Assembly (NCBI GenBank): GCA_025936045.1
Contig: JAICUB010000012.1
Coordinates: 81,063 to 145,062 of the forward strand
Reading direction: 5' to 3'
Source: Polyangiaceae bacterium
Lineage (GTDB): Bacteria > Myxococcota_A > Polyangia > Polyangiales > Polyangiaceae
DNA length: 64,000 nt
Shown here: one piece after another, positions 26,653-34,095 of the stretch
Numbering within the stretch: the first letter of the stretch is position 1
How the letters are laid out: each line of letters starts with the position of its first letter
The notes under the pieces: generated by a model
What the model was told of the DNA's origin: nothing
Databases searched by the model: none
The model's input: the letters and a program-made list of their open reading frames with translations, nothing else
Program-made: the position numbers and the translations under genes

Positions 26653-27149
26653 CGCGGCGCTATTTCGTCACCCGCGGCGGGCGCGAGCGCACGGCCGACG
26701 TAGCGGCAACGACACCGGAGCGCTTCCACGTGCGTCTCGACGCCGGCGCAGGCGAAGCCATGGAAGTGACACTGCTCGGCCGCGGTGACGTGACGACCGT
26801 CAGCGTCAACGGCCGCGTTTTCACGCTGCTCCGGGCCGCAAACGGCGAGGTCGTCGCCGAGCGCACGCGCGCGAGCGCAGCGGCGAGTGCGCGCTCGGCG
26901 GAAGCCGGACGGCGCGGCGGCGGCCCGGGCGACGCGGGCGCGCTCGTGCGCTCACCGATGCCCGGACGCGTGCTCAAAGTGCTCGTCGCCGAGGGTGCGA
27001 GCGTTACCGCGGGCGCGCCCGTGATCGTGATCGAAGCCATGAAGATGGAGAACGAGCTCGTCGCGGCGCGCTCCGGCGTCGTAAAAAGCGTTCGCGTGAG
27101 CGCGGGCGATACGGTCGAACGCGACGCGCCGCTCTTGGAGATCGAATGA
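26649..27149 (+). CDS. Biotin carboxyl carrier-type protein
   Basis: The 166-residue protein ends in a complete biotinyl domain: LVRSPMPGRVLKVLVAEGAS, IEAMKMENEL with the biotin-accepting Lys, and GDTVERDAPLLEIE. The first 75 residues form a beta-rich domain like that before the biotinyl domain of acyl-CoA carboxylase alpha chains. An Ala/Arg/Gly linker joins them. It would serve as the swinging arm of a separate-subunit carboxylase or decarboxylase, but no biotin carboxylase or carboxyltransferase gene is in the window. The GTG start overlaps the preceding stop. Confidence 0.88.
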   Translation: MTRRYFVTRGGRERTADVAATTPERFHVRLDAGAGEAMEVTLLGRGDVTTVSVNGRVFTLLRAANGEVVAERTRASAAASARSAEAGRRGGGPGDAGALVRSPMPGRVLKVLVAEGASVTAGAPVIVIEAMKMENELVAARSGVVKSVRVSAGDTVERDAPLLEIE

Positions 27150-28138
27150 CGAGGTCGAAGCTCTCACTCGCGACCCTGCCGACTCCGCTCTGGCGTCACG
27201 AACGGCTCGACGCGCTCGCGGGCACCGAAGTGTGGGTGAAGCGCGACGATCTCACGGCGAGCGGCGCCGCAGGCAACAAGATCCGCAAGCTCGAGTACCT
27301 CGCCGCGGAGGCACTCGACCAAAGCGCGAGCGTGCTCGTCACCTGCGGCGGCCAGCAATCGAACCACGCGCGCGCCACGGCGCTCGTCGCGGCCGAGCTC
27401 GGCTTGAAGAGCGTGCTCCTGCTGCGGACCCCCGATCCTCGAGCGCCCCCGCCCGCCGTCGGCAACCTGCTGCTCGACTACCTCGCGGGCGCCGAAGTGC
27501 GCTTCATCACGCCCGCGCAGTACCGTGAACGCGACGCGCTGATGGCCGAGGTCGCGCGTGAGCTCCGCGAGCGCGGCGAGCGTCCCTACGTCATCCCCGA
27601 GGGTGGCTCGAACGGCCTCGGCTCCCTCGGCTACGTCGACTGCATGGCGGAAGTGCGCGCTCAGCTCGACGCCGGCCTCGGCGGCGGGCCGCGCGCGTTC
27701 GACGCCGTCGTGCATGCCTGTGGCTCCGGCGGCACGGCGGCCGGCACGGCGCTCGGCGCCCGCGCGCACGGCATCGCGGCCGTGACGCACGCCGTCGCCG
27801 TCTGCGACGACCGCGCCTACTTCGAAACCGTCGTGGCGCGGATCACGGCCGAGACGGTCGCCCTCGCCCCGAACCTCGACCCGAGCGCTCGCCCCTGCAT
27901 CCACGACGCCTGGAAAGGCCCCGCTTACGGCCTCCCGAGCGACGACCAAACCGCCTTCATCGTCGAAGTCGCGCGCAACACCGGCCTCCTCGTGGACCCC
28001 GTCTACACCGGCAAAGCTCTCTTCGGCCTCACGCGCCTCGAGCCCAAACCGAAGCGCGTGCTCTTCCTCCATACGGGCGGCATCCCCGGCCTCCTCGCCC
28101 AAGCGGAAGCGTTCGCGCCGTACCTGCGAAATCGGTGA
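27146..28138 (+). CDS. PLP-dependent ACC deaminase/D-cysteine desulfhydrase family
   Basis: A fold-type II PLP enzyme. SGAAGNKIRKLEYLAAEA carries the cofactor Lys, CGGQQSNHARATALVAAELG binds PLP and substrate, YVIPEGGSNGLGSLGYV and VVHACGSGGTAAGTALG form the phosphate-binding loops. Family members deaminate 1-aminocyclopropane-1-carboxylate or desulfurate D-cysteine; sequence alone does not separate these. The ATG overlaps the stop of the biotinyl gene (ATGA), so they are co-translated though no shared pathway is evident. Confidence 0.88.
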   Translation: MTRSKLSLATLPTPLWRHERLDALAGTEVWVKRDDLTASGAAGNKIRKLEYLAAEALDQSASVLVTCGGQQSNHARATALVAAELGLKSVLLLRTPDPRAPPPAVGNLLLDYLAGAEVRFITPAQYRERDALMAEVARELRERGERPYVIPEGGSNGLGSLGYVDCMAEVRAQLDAGLGGGPRAFDAVVHACGSGGTAAGTALGARAHGIAAVTHAVAVCDDRAYFETVVARITAETVALAPNLDPSARPCIHDAWKGPAYGLPSDDQTAFIVEVARNTGLLVDPVYTGKALFGLTRLEPKPKRVLFLHTGGIPGLLAQAEAFAPYLRNR

Positions 28139-28587
28139 CCGCGCGGCGCGCGTCGAAGTCACGGGTACCTTTTTTGGATTGAGGGGCGACCGCTGGTGCT
28201 CGCCGAAATGTCGCCGCCGCACGCCGTTCCACCTCGCAAGCGAGTCAGCCTCGCTCGACGCGTCACGCCATCGCCCGTCGACGTGCCCCCCAAAATCCCC
28301 TACTCCCATCCGCTCCCGCTCCCGCTCCAGCGCTGCGAGCCACGCCGTGTGCGCGACAGTCCGAGCGGTGCGCGACGGACGGTGTTCGGCTCCGTCTATG
28401 GCCCACCACTCGAGGACGAACTCGAACCCCATCTGCTCAATTCGAGTTCGCTCGGATCGCGCCGCACGAGTAACGGGCGGCCGAAGCGGCGCTCGGTTCC
28501 GCGCGGCGCGTCGCGATACTGATCGCGGCTGTTTCGTTGGCTGCGGCCGCTTTCGTTGGCTCGCCTCGTTCGCGGCGCGGCTCCCGC
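28139..28587. other. Intergenic region with no supported gene
   Basis: About 450 bases between two gene ends. Short open frames exist on both strands but have Arg/Pro/Ser-rich translations typical of random GC-rich DNA and no ribosome-binding site or domain. Only a short T run (near 28171) after the PLP gene might belong to a weak terminator; no strong hairpin precedes it. I see no RNA gene or repeat. Confidence 0.5.
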
Positions 28588-30816
28588 TCAGTGCGGTCGC
28601 TCGAAGACTTCGTCGAGCGTCTTGCGGAACGCTTTCGCTTTGCCCATCAGCGGGCGCGCTTTCGCGGTGTCGTCCAAAAGGTCGTGCTTTTCGCCGGGGT
28701 CGGTTTTGAGATCGAAGAGACCGAGGGCGCGGGGGCCGCTCGTGATGAGCTTCATGTCGTCCTCGATGTAGGCTTCGCGCGAGTCGTTGTAGGGGCCCGC
28801 GGGCATGTCGATGTAGACGACGCGGGGCGTCGGGACGTAGCCGGGCGGCGCGAGCACGTCGGGGAGCAGCGAGACGCCGTGAAACGCGCCCTTTTCGCCG
28901 GCGGGCGGCGTCGCGATACCGAAGATGTCGAGGAGGGTCGGCACGATGTCGATGGCGCTTCGCCGCACGGAGACGCGACGCGGAGTGACCCCCGGCACGT
29001 AAATCACGAGCGGAACCCGCACGAGCTCCTCCCAGAGCTCGAAGCCGTGACGGTAGAGGCCGTGCTCGCCGAACGCCTCGCCATGGTCGCTCGTGACGAT
29101 GACGATGGTGCGATCCGCAAAAGGGAGCTTTGCAAGCGCGTCGAGCACACGCCCGAGGTGATGATCGACGAACGCGAGCTCGCCGTCATAGAGCTCGCGG
29201 CCGTGGTGGCCGAAGTCGAATTCGGGGTGCGGCACGTACTCGGCGTGCGCGTCGATGTAGTGCGACCACATGAAGAACTGCTTTTGCGAAAGCTCGGGCC
29301 GCTCGAGCTCGGCGATGATGCGATCGCTCAGGACGTCGCCGTTCGAGCTGCGGTCCCCTTCGATCGGCTGATCGGCGGGCGTGGCCTGCGTGTCGATCAC
29401 GTCGTAGCCGCGCTCCATCCCGTAGTTTTTGAAGAAGTACCAGTGGCCCTGCACGCTCACGGTGTGGATGCCGGCGCGCTGCAAGCGTTCGGCGACGAAG
29501 GTGTCTTCCTTGGTGAAGCGGTTGAAGTGGTACCAGCCACGATGCGTCTCCGAGCCGTACCGGCCGATGAGCATCGGAGCGAGACTCTTGCTCGTGTAGG
29601 AGGCGAGCGAGTAGGCGTTCTCGAATACGGTGGCCTTCGCGGCGAGCGCGTCGAGGTGCGGGGAGACGTTGCGCGCCTTGTAGCCGAGAAAGCCGAGATC
29701 CTCGCGCGTGGCATCGATGGTGATGAGCACCACGTTCGGCTGTTTCGGCAGGTGGTCGCGGACGAACTCCGTGCTCGCTTGCGCGAGCGGCGCCGCTGCG
29801 GCCGGAGCGACCGCGGGCGTCGTTTCGACGGTCGCGTCGGCGCCCGAGCAATCTTCGTCGATGCGATTGCCCGGGACGTCTTCGGCGGCCGGGCTGATTT
29901 TCGGGTTGCCTTCCGCGCAATCCCCGCCGCCGAACGCCGCCGAAAACCCGTCGTGGTCGCGATCGGCCGCGCGGCGCGCGGCGGCGAGCAGCAGCTTGCC
30001 GAGCGGAGCGTGTCGCTCCACGGCGAGCGCGGTATGGCGATCGAACGCCGAGCCTACGGCGGGCCAGAGCGCGCTACAAGGCACGAACGCCGCGAGCGCC
30101 ACCAAGAGCGACAGCGAACGCCGCGAGAACGGCGGGGCGCACAGCGCAGCGACGATGATCGCGAGCACTTCGGCCGGTGCGCGCAGGTCGAGCTCCTGGC
30201 GCCGGAACACCCCGAACACGGCGAGCACGCCGCCCGCGCCGCTCGTCGTGCCGCTCGCGATGAGCGCCGTCACGGCGAGCACCGCGAACGCCGAGGCGCC
30301 GAACCCCACGAACACCGGGTCCGGCTCCCACGCCGCGAAGCCATCGCCCGCGAAGCGCCCGGCGGCCGCCGCGCCCACACCGACGGCCGCGGTGATCGCC
30401 ACGACGACGAGCCCGAGCGCGGCGCCCGACGCCAGCGCCGGCTCCGCGTCGGCGAGCACCCGCAGGGCCACCCGCGCGCCGAGCACGAGCCCCGCGAGGC
30501 CGAGCACCACGGCCGCGACGAGCCGCGCCGAAACCTCCCGCCGGCGCGCGGGGCTCTCCTTGCGGAGCTCTTGGAAGAGCCCGCCGAGCCGCGGAAATCC
30601 CGCTGGCAACAAGAGCTCGGCGACGAAGGCGGCAAGCACGCCGGCCACGGCGGCGAGCGGCGCGATCAAACCGAGCTCGGCCGCGATGACGTGGCGCGCG
30701 GGCGTGCCTTCGCAAGCGTATGCCGCATCGACCGCCGAAACGACGAGCCCCGTGAGCATCGCGCCCGAGAGCGCCGCGCCGAGGCGCGCGGCGAAACGCG
30801 AGAGCCGCTCGTTCAT
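28588..30816 (-). CDS. Membrane sulfatase-fold (alkaline phosphatase superfamily) protein
   Basis: The first 270 residues hold about six transmembrane helices. A soluble domain follows from about residue 360: QPNVVLITIDATREDLGFLG (metal Asp), AYSLASYTSKSLAPMLIGRY (nucleophile loop), DRTIVIVTSDHGEAFGEHG (metal Asp-His). The nucleophile loop lacks the C/S-x-P-S-R motif of true sulfatases, so a phospho- or glycerol-transferase like LtaS, or a different hydrolase, is equally possible. Between membrane and catalytic parts lies a MopE-like metal-binding stretch (DRDHDGFSAAFGGGDC and GNRIDEDCSG). The start overlaps the xerC stop by ATGA. Confidence 0.85.
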   Translation of the reverse strand: MNERLSRFAARLGAALSGAMLTGLVVSAVDAAYACEGTPARHVIAAELGLIAPLAAVAGVLAAFVAELLLPAGFPRLGGLFQELRKESPARRREVSARLVAAVVLGLAGLVLGARVALRVLADAEPALASGAALGLVVVAITAAVGVGAAAAGRFAGDGFAAWEPDPVFVGFGASAFAVLAVTALIASGTTSGAGGVLAVFGVFRRQELDLRAPAEVLAIIVAALCAPPFSRRSLSLLVALAAFVPCSALWPAVGSAFDRHTALAVERHAPLGKLLLAAARRAADRDHDGFSAAFGGGDCAEGNPKISPAAEDVPGNRIDEDCSGADATVETTPAVAPAAAAPLAQASTEFVRDHLPKQPNVVLITIDATREDLGFLGYKARNVSPHLDALAAKATVFENAYSLASYTSKSLAPMLIGRYGSETHRGWYHFNRFTKEDTFVAERLQRAGIHTVSVQGHWYFFKNYGMERGYDVIDTQATPADQPIEGDRSSNGDVLSDRIIAELERPELSQKQFFMWSHYIDAHAEYVPHPEFDFGHHGRELYDGELAFVDHHLGRVLDALAKLPFADRTIVIVTSDHGEAFGEHGLYRHGFELWEELVRVPLVIYVPGVTPRRVSVRRSAIDIVPTLLDIFGIATPPAGEKGAFHGVSLLPDVLAPPGYVPTPRVVYIDMPAGPYNDSREAYIEDDMKLITSGPRALGLFDLKTDPGEKHDLLDDTAKARPLMGKAKAFRKTLDEVFERPH

Positions 30817-31802
30817 CGCGACGGCCGCCGGCCCGCTACGCTCGTGTCGCCGCGCTTCGGCAGACGCGCGAGTGGATGCGCGCGATCATAGACGCTCATG
30901 AGCTGGTCGAGGGAGACGTGGGTATAGCGCTGGGTGGTCGCGAGGCTCGCGTGGCCGAGCAGCTCCTGAATCGCGCGCAAATCGGCGCCACCTTCGAGCA
31001 GGTGCGTAGCGCACGAGTGACGGAGCGCGTGCGGGTGCAGGTCGCTGCGACCGGCGCCGAGCGCGCCGTAACGATGCACGAGTGTCTGCACGCGCCGAAC
31101 GCCGAGGCGCGTGCCGCGCCGGCCGAGAAACAGCGCGCGGGCGTCCTGCACGCCGGTGCGCTCGTTGCGGAGCTCCGGTCGCGCCTCGAGGTAGCGGAGG
31201 ATCGCGTCATGCGCCTTCTTGCCGAGCGGAACGAGTCGCTCCTTCTTGCCTTTGCCGAGCACGCGCACCTCTTCACGCTCGAACGCGACGTCGCCGAGGT
31301 CGAGCCCGACGAGCTCGCTCACGCGCAGGCCGCAGCCGTAGAGCACTTCGAGCAACGCGGAGTCACGCACGCGCTCGGCGTGCGAAACGGCGGCGGCGAG
31401 CGGCACTTCCATCACCTCGCCTGCCGCGTCCGCGTTGAGGAACGTCGGAAGCTTGCGGCGGAGCTTCGGGCTCGCGAGCGCCGTCGCGGGGTTCTTCCGA
31501 ACGAGCGTCTCACGCTCGAGCCAGCCGAAGAAGGCGCGAATGCTCGCGAGCTTGCGCGCGATGGTCGCCGGCGACACGGTCCGCGCGAGCTCGGCCAGAA
31601 ACGAGCGCAAAAGGAGCTTGTCGATGTCCTCGAGCTTCACGGCGTCGCCACGCCGCTCGCGCGCGAAGGCGGAGAGCGCTTCCACGTCACGCACGTACGC
31701 GAGTACGGTATGCGCGGACGCCCGCCGCTCGCTCGCGAGGTGCTCGCGAAAGCGCGCCACGAGGCGGTCGAGAACGTCCGTGCGGCCGGCGTCTTGCGTC
31801 AC
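30813..31802 (-). CDS. xerC: Tyrosine recombinase XerC
   Basis: XerC/XerD resolve chromosome dimers at dif. The catalytic residues are all visible: Arg in YGCGLRVSELVGL, Lys in LGKGKKERLVPLG, HxxR in HPHALRHSCATHLLEG, His in LLGHASLATTQ and Tyr in RYTHVS. The N-terminal SAM-like domain is present (FREHLASERRASAHTVLAYV). GTG 31802 follows the previous stop by 11 bases and is the likely start; TTG 31844 is possible. The gene is intact, in contrast to the recombinase relic near 17.5 kb. Confidence 0.93.
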   Translation of the reverse strand: MTQDAGRTDVLDRLVARFREHLASERRASAHTVLAYVRDVEALSAFARERRGDAVKLEDIDKLLLRSFLAELARTVSPATIARKLASIRAFFGWLERETLVRKNPATALASPKLRRKLPTFLNADAAGEVMEVPLAAAVSHAERVRDSALLEVLYGCGLRVSELVGLDLGDVAFEREEVRVLGKGKKERLVPLGKKAHDAILRYLEARPELRNERTGVQDARALFLGRRGTRLGVRRVQTLVHRYGALGAGRSDLHPHALRHSCATHLLEGGADLRAIQELLGHASLATTQRYTHVSLDQLMSVYDRAHPLARLPKRGDTSVAGRRPSR

Positions 31803-31813
31803 GACCCCGAATT

Positions 31814-32452
31814 TTACGCCCGGTAGGCCGCCAAGGTCCAACAAGCGACACCGACGGCGAACACGCCGAGCCCCAACCAGAACCCCCGCGGCAGGATGCG
31901 GCCCTCGCGCGTGAGCCCCCGGAGCGCGACGACGCCGAGGCCCGCCCCGGCGAGGACGAGGCCGGCGAGCAGGAGCGCCGAGGCCGCCGGCGCGGGGCCG
32001 GGAGTACGGGCCAAGAGCTCGCGCGTCTTCGCGAACGCCTGGGCGCGCGCTTCGGGGTCCGGTGAGCCGGGTTCGGTGAGCAGACGCGCGAGGGCACGGT
32101 CGGCTTCCTCGCGCGCCGAGGCGTAGGGGTCAACGACGAAGCGTGTCTCGAAGGCCGCCGCGCGGATGGCGCCCCACGCGAGGCGCGCAGAAGCGACGTC
32201 GCCCGCGCCTTCCGAGCCGACCGCGACCGCCCGCAGCCTGGCAAGGGCGGCGCGGGTGTGGGGAGCGCCGGGCGCATACGCAATGGCGGCCCGCCGCGCG
32301 TAGAGGACGGCGTTCGCGAGATCACCGCGATTGAACGCGCGATCGCTCTCCGCGAGCGCTACCTCTCCGTCGCGCACGACACGAAACGTCATCGCCGCGA
32401 GCGCCAGCACGACGAGCGTGAGCGCAAGCGAGACGCGCCGTGCGCCGATCAC
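31814..32452 (-). CDS. Two-helix membrane protein with helical periplasmic/cytoplasmic domain
   Basis: The GTG start overlaps the stop of the ABC permease gene (GTGA). One transmembrane helix is near the start (VSLALTLVVLALAAMTFRVV). Residues 28-130 are helical and TPR-like (DRAFNRGDLANAVLYARRAA, ARAQAFAKTRELLARTPG). Two more hydrophobic segments close the protein (ALLLAGLVLAGAGLGVVAL, FWLGLGVFAVGVACWTLAAY). Not a recognised family; coupling suggests it serves the permease. Confidence 0.75.
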   Translation of the reverse strand: MIGARRVSLALTLVVLALAAMTFRVVRDGEVALAESDRAFNRGDLANAVLYARRAAIAYAPGAPHTRAALARLRAVAVGSEGAGDVASARLAWGAIRAAAFETRFVVDPYASAREEADRALARLLTEPGSPDPEARAQAFAKTRELLARTPGPAPAASALLLAGLVLAGAGLGVVALRGLTREGRILPRGFWLGLGVFAVGVACWTLAAYRA

Positions 32453-33381
32453 AAAAAATCCCGCCGCTTGAACACGACGGCCGCAAGCGTGGTGAGAAGC
32501 ACGGCCCAGCACGCGGCGTACGCTGCCGCGAGGAGCACGTGCGTGGTCAACGTTTGGCCGGCGGCCTCCCCCGTCAGGAGCGTGCGTGGCGGGACGTACC
32601 ACATGAGATTGGGCACCACCTGCGCGAGCGCCGCGAAGATGCCGTGAATCGCGGCGCCGAACAGACGGATCGGAAGCTTCGCGAGCGAGTCCGCCGAGCG
32701 CCCGATGACGAAGATGGCGAGCGTGAAGACGGCGGTGAGGAAGGGCGACGAAAACGCCGAGAACAACGTGGCGACCGACGTGATCACGAGCACTTCGCAC
32801 AACGTGAGGAGCGCCGAGCCCAAGACGACCCGCCGATCGTCGGGCGCGCCGCCCGCGAACAGAGAACCACCGAGGACCAGGACCAAGGCCGCGAAGATCG
32901 GCAGGTAGCTCCTCGCACGCGGCGCCTTCCACGCGCCGACTCCGAACGCGGCGCAGGAGCCCGACACGCCGACGGCGAGCACGGCCCCCGCCCCGCCGCT
33001 CAGCACGCCGAGCGCGAGCAAGAGGATACCCGCGTTCGCCGCGATGAAGACGGCGAGCGTGAGCACGATGCCGAGAAGCTTGCCGACGAGGTACTCCGCG
33101 CGGCGAATGGGGCGCGCCAGGATCGGGAAAATCGTCTTGAGCTCGAGCTCACGGTAGAGCGAAGTAGCGCCGAGCACGACGGCGACCACGATGGCGTAGA
33201 GCGACGTCGAGGCCGCGCCGAGGTCGCTCACGACGCGCAGCCGGCTTCGACTCGCGTAGGCGCCGACGACGAGCGCGTAACCCGCCGTCGCGAGGGCGAG
33301 CGCGAACAACCCGTGCAGGATGCGGGCGCGCACCGCCTCGCGGTAAGCGTTGAGCGCGATGACGAAGACGCGCGTCAGCAT
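32449..33381 (-). CDS. ABC-2 type transporter permease
   Basis: About six membrane helices in 310 residues. The N-terminus VIALNAYREAVRARILHGLF and the block LYRELELKTIFPILARPIRR are typical of ABC-2 permeases of the NosY/GldF type. YLVGKLLGIVLTLAVFIAAN follows. No ATP-binding subunit gene adjoins it on either side, so the partner must be encoded elsewhere. It is followed, with overlap, by the two-helix protein and then xerC. Confidence 0.85.
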   Translation of the reverse strand: MLTRVFVIALNAYREAVRARILHGLFALALATAGYALVVGAYASRSRLRVVSDLGAASTSLYAIVVAVVLGATSLYRELELKTIFPILARPIRRAEYLVGKLLGIVLTLAVFIAANAGILLLALGVLSGGAGAVLAVGVSGSCAAFGVGAWKAPRARSYLPIFAALVLVLGGSLFAGGAPDDRRVVLGSALLTLCEVLVITSVATLFSAFSSPFLTAVFTLAIFVIGRSADSLAKLPIRLFGAAIHGIFAALAQVVPNLMWYVPPRTLLTGEAAGQTLTTHVLLAAAYAACWAVLLTTLAAVVFKRRDFL

Positions 33382-33403
33382 TGACTCACGAAAAGCCGCG
33401 GCC

Positions 33404-34039
33404 TCAGTGAGCGGACGTGAGCCGCAACGGCTCCACGTACTCGCGGATCTTGCCGGGCGCGCGCAGGATGAGGCGCTCCACGCGATCGGACAGCAAAAGG
33501 CGCGCGAGGCCGGGCCCCATATCGAGGGCGACCGCGAGGGTCACGAGCGTTTTGTCTTTTCCGAACGGCTTCACGCGAAAGTATCCCCAGACGTCTTTTA
33601 CGTCGTGGGGCCGCGTCGGATCGAGCCAAAAGCGGATGCGATCCCCGCTCGCGGCTTGCTCGAGCTCCACCGTGTACGTCGCGAGGAACGGCGCCTTGCC
33701 CTGGACGAGCTCGATACGAGCACGCCGCCCGTCGCGGCTCACGAGCGTCGCGCGCTCGGTGCGCGGGAGCGCGCGGGTGAGCGCCTCGGCGTCGGAAAGC
33801 GCGCTCAACACCTTTGCGGGGGTCGCGTTCACGACCTGGTAGGCGACGCCACCGATGTACGACCCGTCACCACGCTCGAAACGCACCGGGCGCGAAACGG
33901 TCGCTCCCCCGAGCAGGGCCTGACGCTCCCCTGCGTCGAGCGCTTTCACGACGCGGCGCGCGGGCGGCGCGGCGGCGGCGGGCACCGGTGCAACGAGCAG
34001 CGCACCGAAAAATAACGCGAGGAGCCCGATTCGCGCCAT
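33404..34039 (-). CDS. Secreted START/SRPBCC-like protein
   Basis: ATG 34039 starts a clear signal peptide (MARIGLLALFFGALLVAPVPAAA-like, cleaved after AAAA). The body resembles a polyketide-cyclase/START helix-grip fold: YQVVNATPAKVLSALSDAEA, LPRTERATLVSRDG, ARIELVQGKAPFLATYTVEL, WGYFRVKPFGKDKTLVTLAV. Such domains bind hydrophobic ligands. The product would be periplasmic; its ligand is unknown. It lies 22 bases before the ABC permease on the same strand. Confidence 0.8.
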   Translation of the reverse strand: MARIGLLALFFGALLVAPVPAAAAPPARRVVKALDAGERQALLGGATVSRPVRFERGDGSYIGGVAYQVVNATPAKVLSALSDAEALTRALPRTERATLVSRDGRRARIELVQGKAPFLATYTVELEQAASGDRIRFWLDPTRPHDVKDVWGYFRVKPFGKDKTLVTLAVALDMGPGLARLLLSDRVERLILRAPGKIREYVEPLRLTSAH

Positions 34040-34095
34040 ACGCGAAGCAGGATAACGACTGCCGAATCGTTTCGCTAGTGTTTCCGGCCGGCGGG

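Noticed and set aside
28196..28522. Small open frame in the intergenic region
   Set aside because: Basic, Pro/Ser-rich translation with no ribosome-binding site or homology that I can see; not enough to call a gene.
28537..30891. 784-codon plus-strand frame
   Set aside because: Complement of the sulfatase-fold gene, which has clear motifs and membrane helices.
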